Positions 32,649 to 34,587 of a DNA stretch of 34,587 bases are shown here, one piece after another. The DNA comes from Piscicoccus intestinalis NBRC 104926. Its GTDB lineage: Bacteria; Actinomycetota; Actinomycetes; Actinomycetales; Dermatophilaceae. The notes below the pieces were generated by a model. That model searched no databases and was not told the DNA's origin. It saw nothing but the letters and a program-made list of their open reading frames with translations. The first letter of the stretch is position 1. Each line of letters opens with the position of its first letter. Location: the NCBI RefSeq assembly GCF_001515525.1, contig NZ_BCNQ01000049.1, forward strand, positions 1-34,587, written 5' to 3'. A program made the translations under genes and the position numbers.

Positions 32649-33281
32649 TCACCGACTCTGGGCCGCCGTGCGGGCTCCCAGCGCGACGAGCAGCAGGCCG
32701 CCGACCCGATCGATGCGCCGGGTCCACGTCTGGATGCTCAACCGTGAGGCGATCGCTGCCAGCCCGGTCGACCAGATGCCGAGCCAGGCGACCATCACGG
32801 TGACATGTACGGCGGCGAGCAGCAGCATGGAGCCCACCCCCACCGACTCCGCGGGGACGAACTGCGGGCCGAGCGTGAGGTACACCGACGCCGCCTTGAC
32901 GTTCAGCACGTTGGCCACGTACGCGCGATACAGGTGGACCATGGCTGTCGACGGTGCGCCGGTGTCACCCTTCGGTTCCAGGGGCGTGCTGCCTCGTGAG
33001 CGCCACAGCAGCGTCACGCCGAGCCCGATGAGGTAGGCCGCGCCGACCAGCCGAAGCAGGTGGTACAGCTCGGCCGAGCGCATCACCACCGCGGCCAACC
33101 CGACTCCCGCGAGGACCGCGTGGGTGACAACGCCCGCAGCCGTGCCCGTGATGACCGCCCACGATCCGCGCCGGTCGCCCGCCATGCCGCGGGCGCTGAC
33201 CAAGGTGAAACTGGCCCCGGGAGTGATGACCAGCGGAGTCACCGCGAGACAGAAGCCCAGCAACGCCGCCGTGGAAAGCAC
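32649..33281 (-). CDS. LysE/RhtB-family amino acid exporter
   Basis: This 210-residue membrane protein has about six TM helices. The N-terminus FCLAVTPLVITPGASFTLVS carries the family TPGP-like turn (here TPGA), and GLGVTLLWRSRG ends the third helix. LysE-type carriers export amino acids such as lysine, homoserine or threonine. Substrate is unknown. The GTG start at 33281 follows TACAGT by 6 nt (leaderless). The 215-bp gap to copC is too long to assume an operon. Confidence 0.88.
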   Translation of the reverse strand: MLSTAALLGFCLAVTPLVITPGASFTLVSARGMAGDRRGSWAVITGTAAGVVTHAVLAGVGLAAVVMRSAELYHLLRLVGAAYLIGLGVTLLWRSRGSTPLEPKGDTGAPSTAMVHLYRAYVANVLNVKAASVYLTLGPQFVPAESVGVGSMLLLAAVHVTVMVAWLGIWSTGLAAIASRLSIQTWTRRIDRVGGLLLVALGARTAAQSR

Positions 33282-33287
33282 GCCCCC

Positions 33288-33293
33288 ACTGTA
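33288..33293 (-). promoter_or_regulatory. -10 box for leaderless LysE-type gene
   Basis: On the minus strand TACAGT ends 6 nt before the GTG at 33281, separated by GGGGGC. Confidence 0.45.
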
Positions 33294-33360
33294 AGGTCAC
33301 CGGCCGAGCCCACCTATCGCACGTGAGCCTGTGCCGATGGACGGGACCGGCCGGGTGCCG

Positions 33361-33388
33361 CGGAACCGCCTCCGCGGAGTTGGTTCCG
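33361..33388. repeat. nested inverted repeat in copC-lysE spacer
   Basis: CGGAACC and GGTTCCG (7 bp) enclose the 10-bp palindrome CTCCGCGGAG. It lies about 110 nt after the copC stop on the minus strand and may be its terminator. Nearby, GCCCGTCTCGGA-like sequence is directly repeated (about 33403 and 33424) with CTCGG/CCGAG dyads between. A stray GCGAGAACTGCG at 33441-33452 resembles the palindrome-family arm. Confidence 0.45.
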
Positions 33389-33496
33389 TGGGAGAGGGGC
33401 GGTCCCGTCTCGGAGGCCGAGAAGCCCGTCTCGGAACGTGGCGAGAACTGCGAAACCCGGGCAGCCGATCAGCGGCAGATGCCGCCGGGCGGCGCC

Positions 33497-34192
33497 TCAG
33501 CGGCGGCGGTCCGCCCGGACGAGCAGGAACACGACGAGGGCGAAGACCGACAGGCCGAGGCCGCCGAGCACCAGCATCGTCACGTTGCCGACGGCCGCTC
33601 CCCGCGACGTGTCGGGCGTGGGCGCCGCCTCCGTGGTCGCAGCCGCTGTGGGCGCGGTCGCAGCCGCTGTGGGCGCGGTCGTGGCCGTCGGGGCCGTCGT
33701 GGTCGTCGGCGATTGTGCGGGAGCCGGTCCCGTCGCCTGCAGGTCGAACGACACCGACCCGGAGACCGGGTGTCCGTCGGCGCTGACGATGCGGAACCGG
33801 ATCTGCGTCTGACCCGTCGGCAGGTCCTGCGGGAAGGCGCCGGTGACCGAGGCGCCGCGCACGGTGACGTCGCTCTGGGCGTGCGTGGCGCCGCCGGAGT
33901 CGGCGATGACCACCTGCGCGAAGTTCGGGTCGACGTTCTCGTTGAAGGTCAGCTCGTAGTTCTCCGGCAGCTCATTGACCACCGATCCGTCGGCCGGCGT
34001 GCTGGAGCGCAGCGCCGCGTGCGCGGACGCCCCGGGAGACCCCACCAGCGCCACCGCCACTGTCATCACCAGCACAGCCACCGCGGCGGCGACGGCGCGC
34101 ACGGCCCCGACGAGCCCGACGACGTCGACGACCGGGACCGCCCGAGCTGACCCCCCGGGGAGTGCGACGACACGGTGCTGCGGGATCGACAT
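33497..34192 (-). CDS. CopC-domain copper-binding protein, membrane anchored
   Basis: This 231-residue exported protein has a long N-terminal signal region (hydrophobic VGAVRAVAAAVAVLVMTVAV) ending SASAHA-like (ASAHAALRSSTP). Cleavage before His would leave the N-terminal His that binds Cu(II) in CopC proteins. The CopC beta-sandwich has LPENYELTFNENVDPNFAQV and VSADGHPVSGSVSFDL with the second Asp and His ligands. A Pro/Thr/Ala linker (about 135-185) and one C-terminal TM (MLVLGGLGLSVFALVVFLLV) then RADRRR anchor it. It binds or delivers copper outside the membrane. No CopD or DyP partner is visible here. AAAGG 6 nt before ATG 34192 favours it over ATG 34198. Confidence 0.88.
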   Translation of the reverse strand: MSIPQHRVVALPGGSARAVPVVDVVGLVGAVRAVAAAVAVLVMTVAVALVGSPGASAHAALRSSTPADGSVVNELPENYELTFNENVDPNFAQVVIADSGGATHAQSDVTVRGASVTGAFPQDLPTGQTQIRFRIVSADGHPVSGSVSFDLQATGPAPAQSPTTTTAPTATTAPTAAATAPTAAATTEAAPTPDTSRGAAVGNVTMLVLGGLGLSVFALVVFLLVRADRRR

Positions 34193-34587
34193 GGTCATCC
34201 TTTGCTTGCGCGGGTGAGTGGAAACCCCGCTCGCGCCCGCCGATCCCGCGCGGCGCTGCCGGCGCTCGCGCGGCTGAGGGCGCTCACGGGCTCATCGGCA
34301 CTGTACCCATGCCGCGCGCCCGCGAGTCGGGAACGTCGAGACCGCCCCGCGCCACGCGCAGAGCCACGGCGTCGACCACGAGCGCGAGCGTCGGCAGCTC
34401 GACCGGCGAACGGCTGTCGCGCCCTCGCACAAGAGACCGAAGGTTTGTGTGCAGAATTCCTTATGCAAATCATCAAAGAATTGCGTGCGGATTCTTCGAC
34501 GGCTGTTGGCGGGATTGTTGCGCGAGTGGTTGCCAGAATCGAACCTTCGTGCTCAGATTGGCGACACCCGCGAGGTGCGGCGCCGGT
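34193..34587. other. upstream region of copC; AT-rich island and possible truncated ORF
   Basis: 34200-34430 is GC-rich and holds no gene I can support. 34440-34500 is AT-rich (GAATTCCTTATGCAAATCAT), like a promoter area. From an ATG at 34463 a plus-strand frame (MQIIKELRADSSTAVGGIVA and onward) stays open to the window end, 42 codons or slightly less; it has no ribosome site and no recognisable motif. Confidence 0.25.

Overview
The window is chromosomal DNA of a high-GC actinobacterium (Actinomycetota). Lineage signs are the tmRNA tag ADSKRTDFALAA, the ftsE-ftsX / M23 peptidase / smpB / ssrA neighbourhood, the clpS-DUF2017 and murI-MBL-rph-rdgB blocks known from mycobacteria and other actinobacteria, DUF3039, DUF2510-RDD and DUF3618 proteins, and many promoters whose -10 box sits 6-7 nt before the start codon. 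Order Micrococcales is my guess; genus cannot be read from this. I see no transposase, integrase, phage gene, CRISPR array or rRNA.

Layout. 1-7303 holds division and ribosome rescue: the end of ftsE, ftsX, an inverted sdaA (L-serine dehydratase), a secreted M23 peptidase, smpB, a DUF2207 membrane protein, a PPOX-type flavoprotein, and tmRNA with a strong terminator. 7304-11280 has a repeat-rich spacer, a thioredoxin, a DEAD-box RNA helicase with a very long charged N-terminus, and a YqgE/UPF0301 protein. 11400-13435 is a BCCT-family osmolyte carrier. 13436-19553 has a polysaccharide deacetylase, DUF3039, a secreted TAP-type alpha/beta hydrolase, a superfamily 2 helicase and an RDD membrane protein. 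19683-24005 has an acetyl-CoA hydrolase/transferase, the NAD salvage pair pncB-pncA, and divergently clpS-DUF2017. 24174-26840 is a complete polar amino acid ABC importer. 26972-29966 is murI, a metallo-beta-lactamase-fold protein, rph and rdgB. 30072-34587 has tRNA-Leu, a lipoprotein, a Bcp peroxiredoxin, DUF3618, a GroES-like protein, tRNA-Lys, a LysE-type exporter and a CopC-like protein.

Working together. SmpB and tmRNA rescue stalled ribosomes, and ClpS feeds N-degron substrates to Clp protease. PncA makes nicotinate, which PncB converts to NaMN. Rph and RdgB act in tRNA maturation and nucleotide-pool cleaning. Thioredoxin can recycle the Bcp peroxiredoxin.

The least ordinary content lies between genes. 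A three-copy family of long palindromes shares a conserved arm. At least nine genes look leaderless. The clpS/pncB pair shares a 22-bp spacer with overlapping opposed -10 boxes. There are also an AT-rich operator-like dyad, several tandem repeats, and a palindrome across the tmRNA 5' end. I found no clear undescribed multi-gene system; the palindrome family and the leaderless promoters are the best leads.
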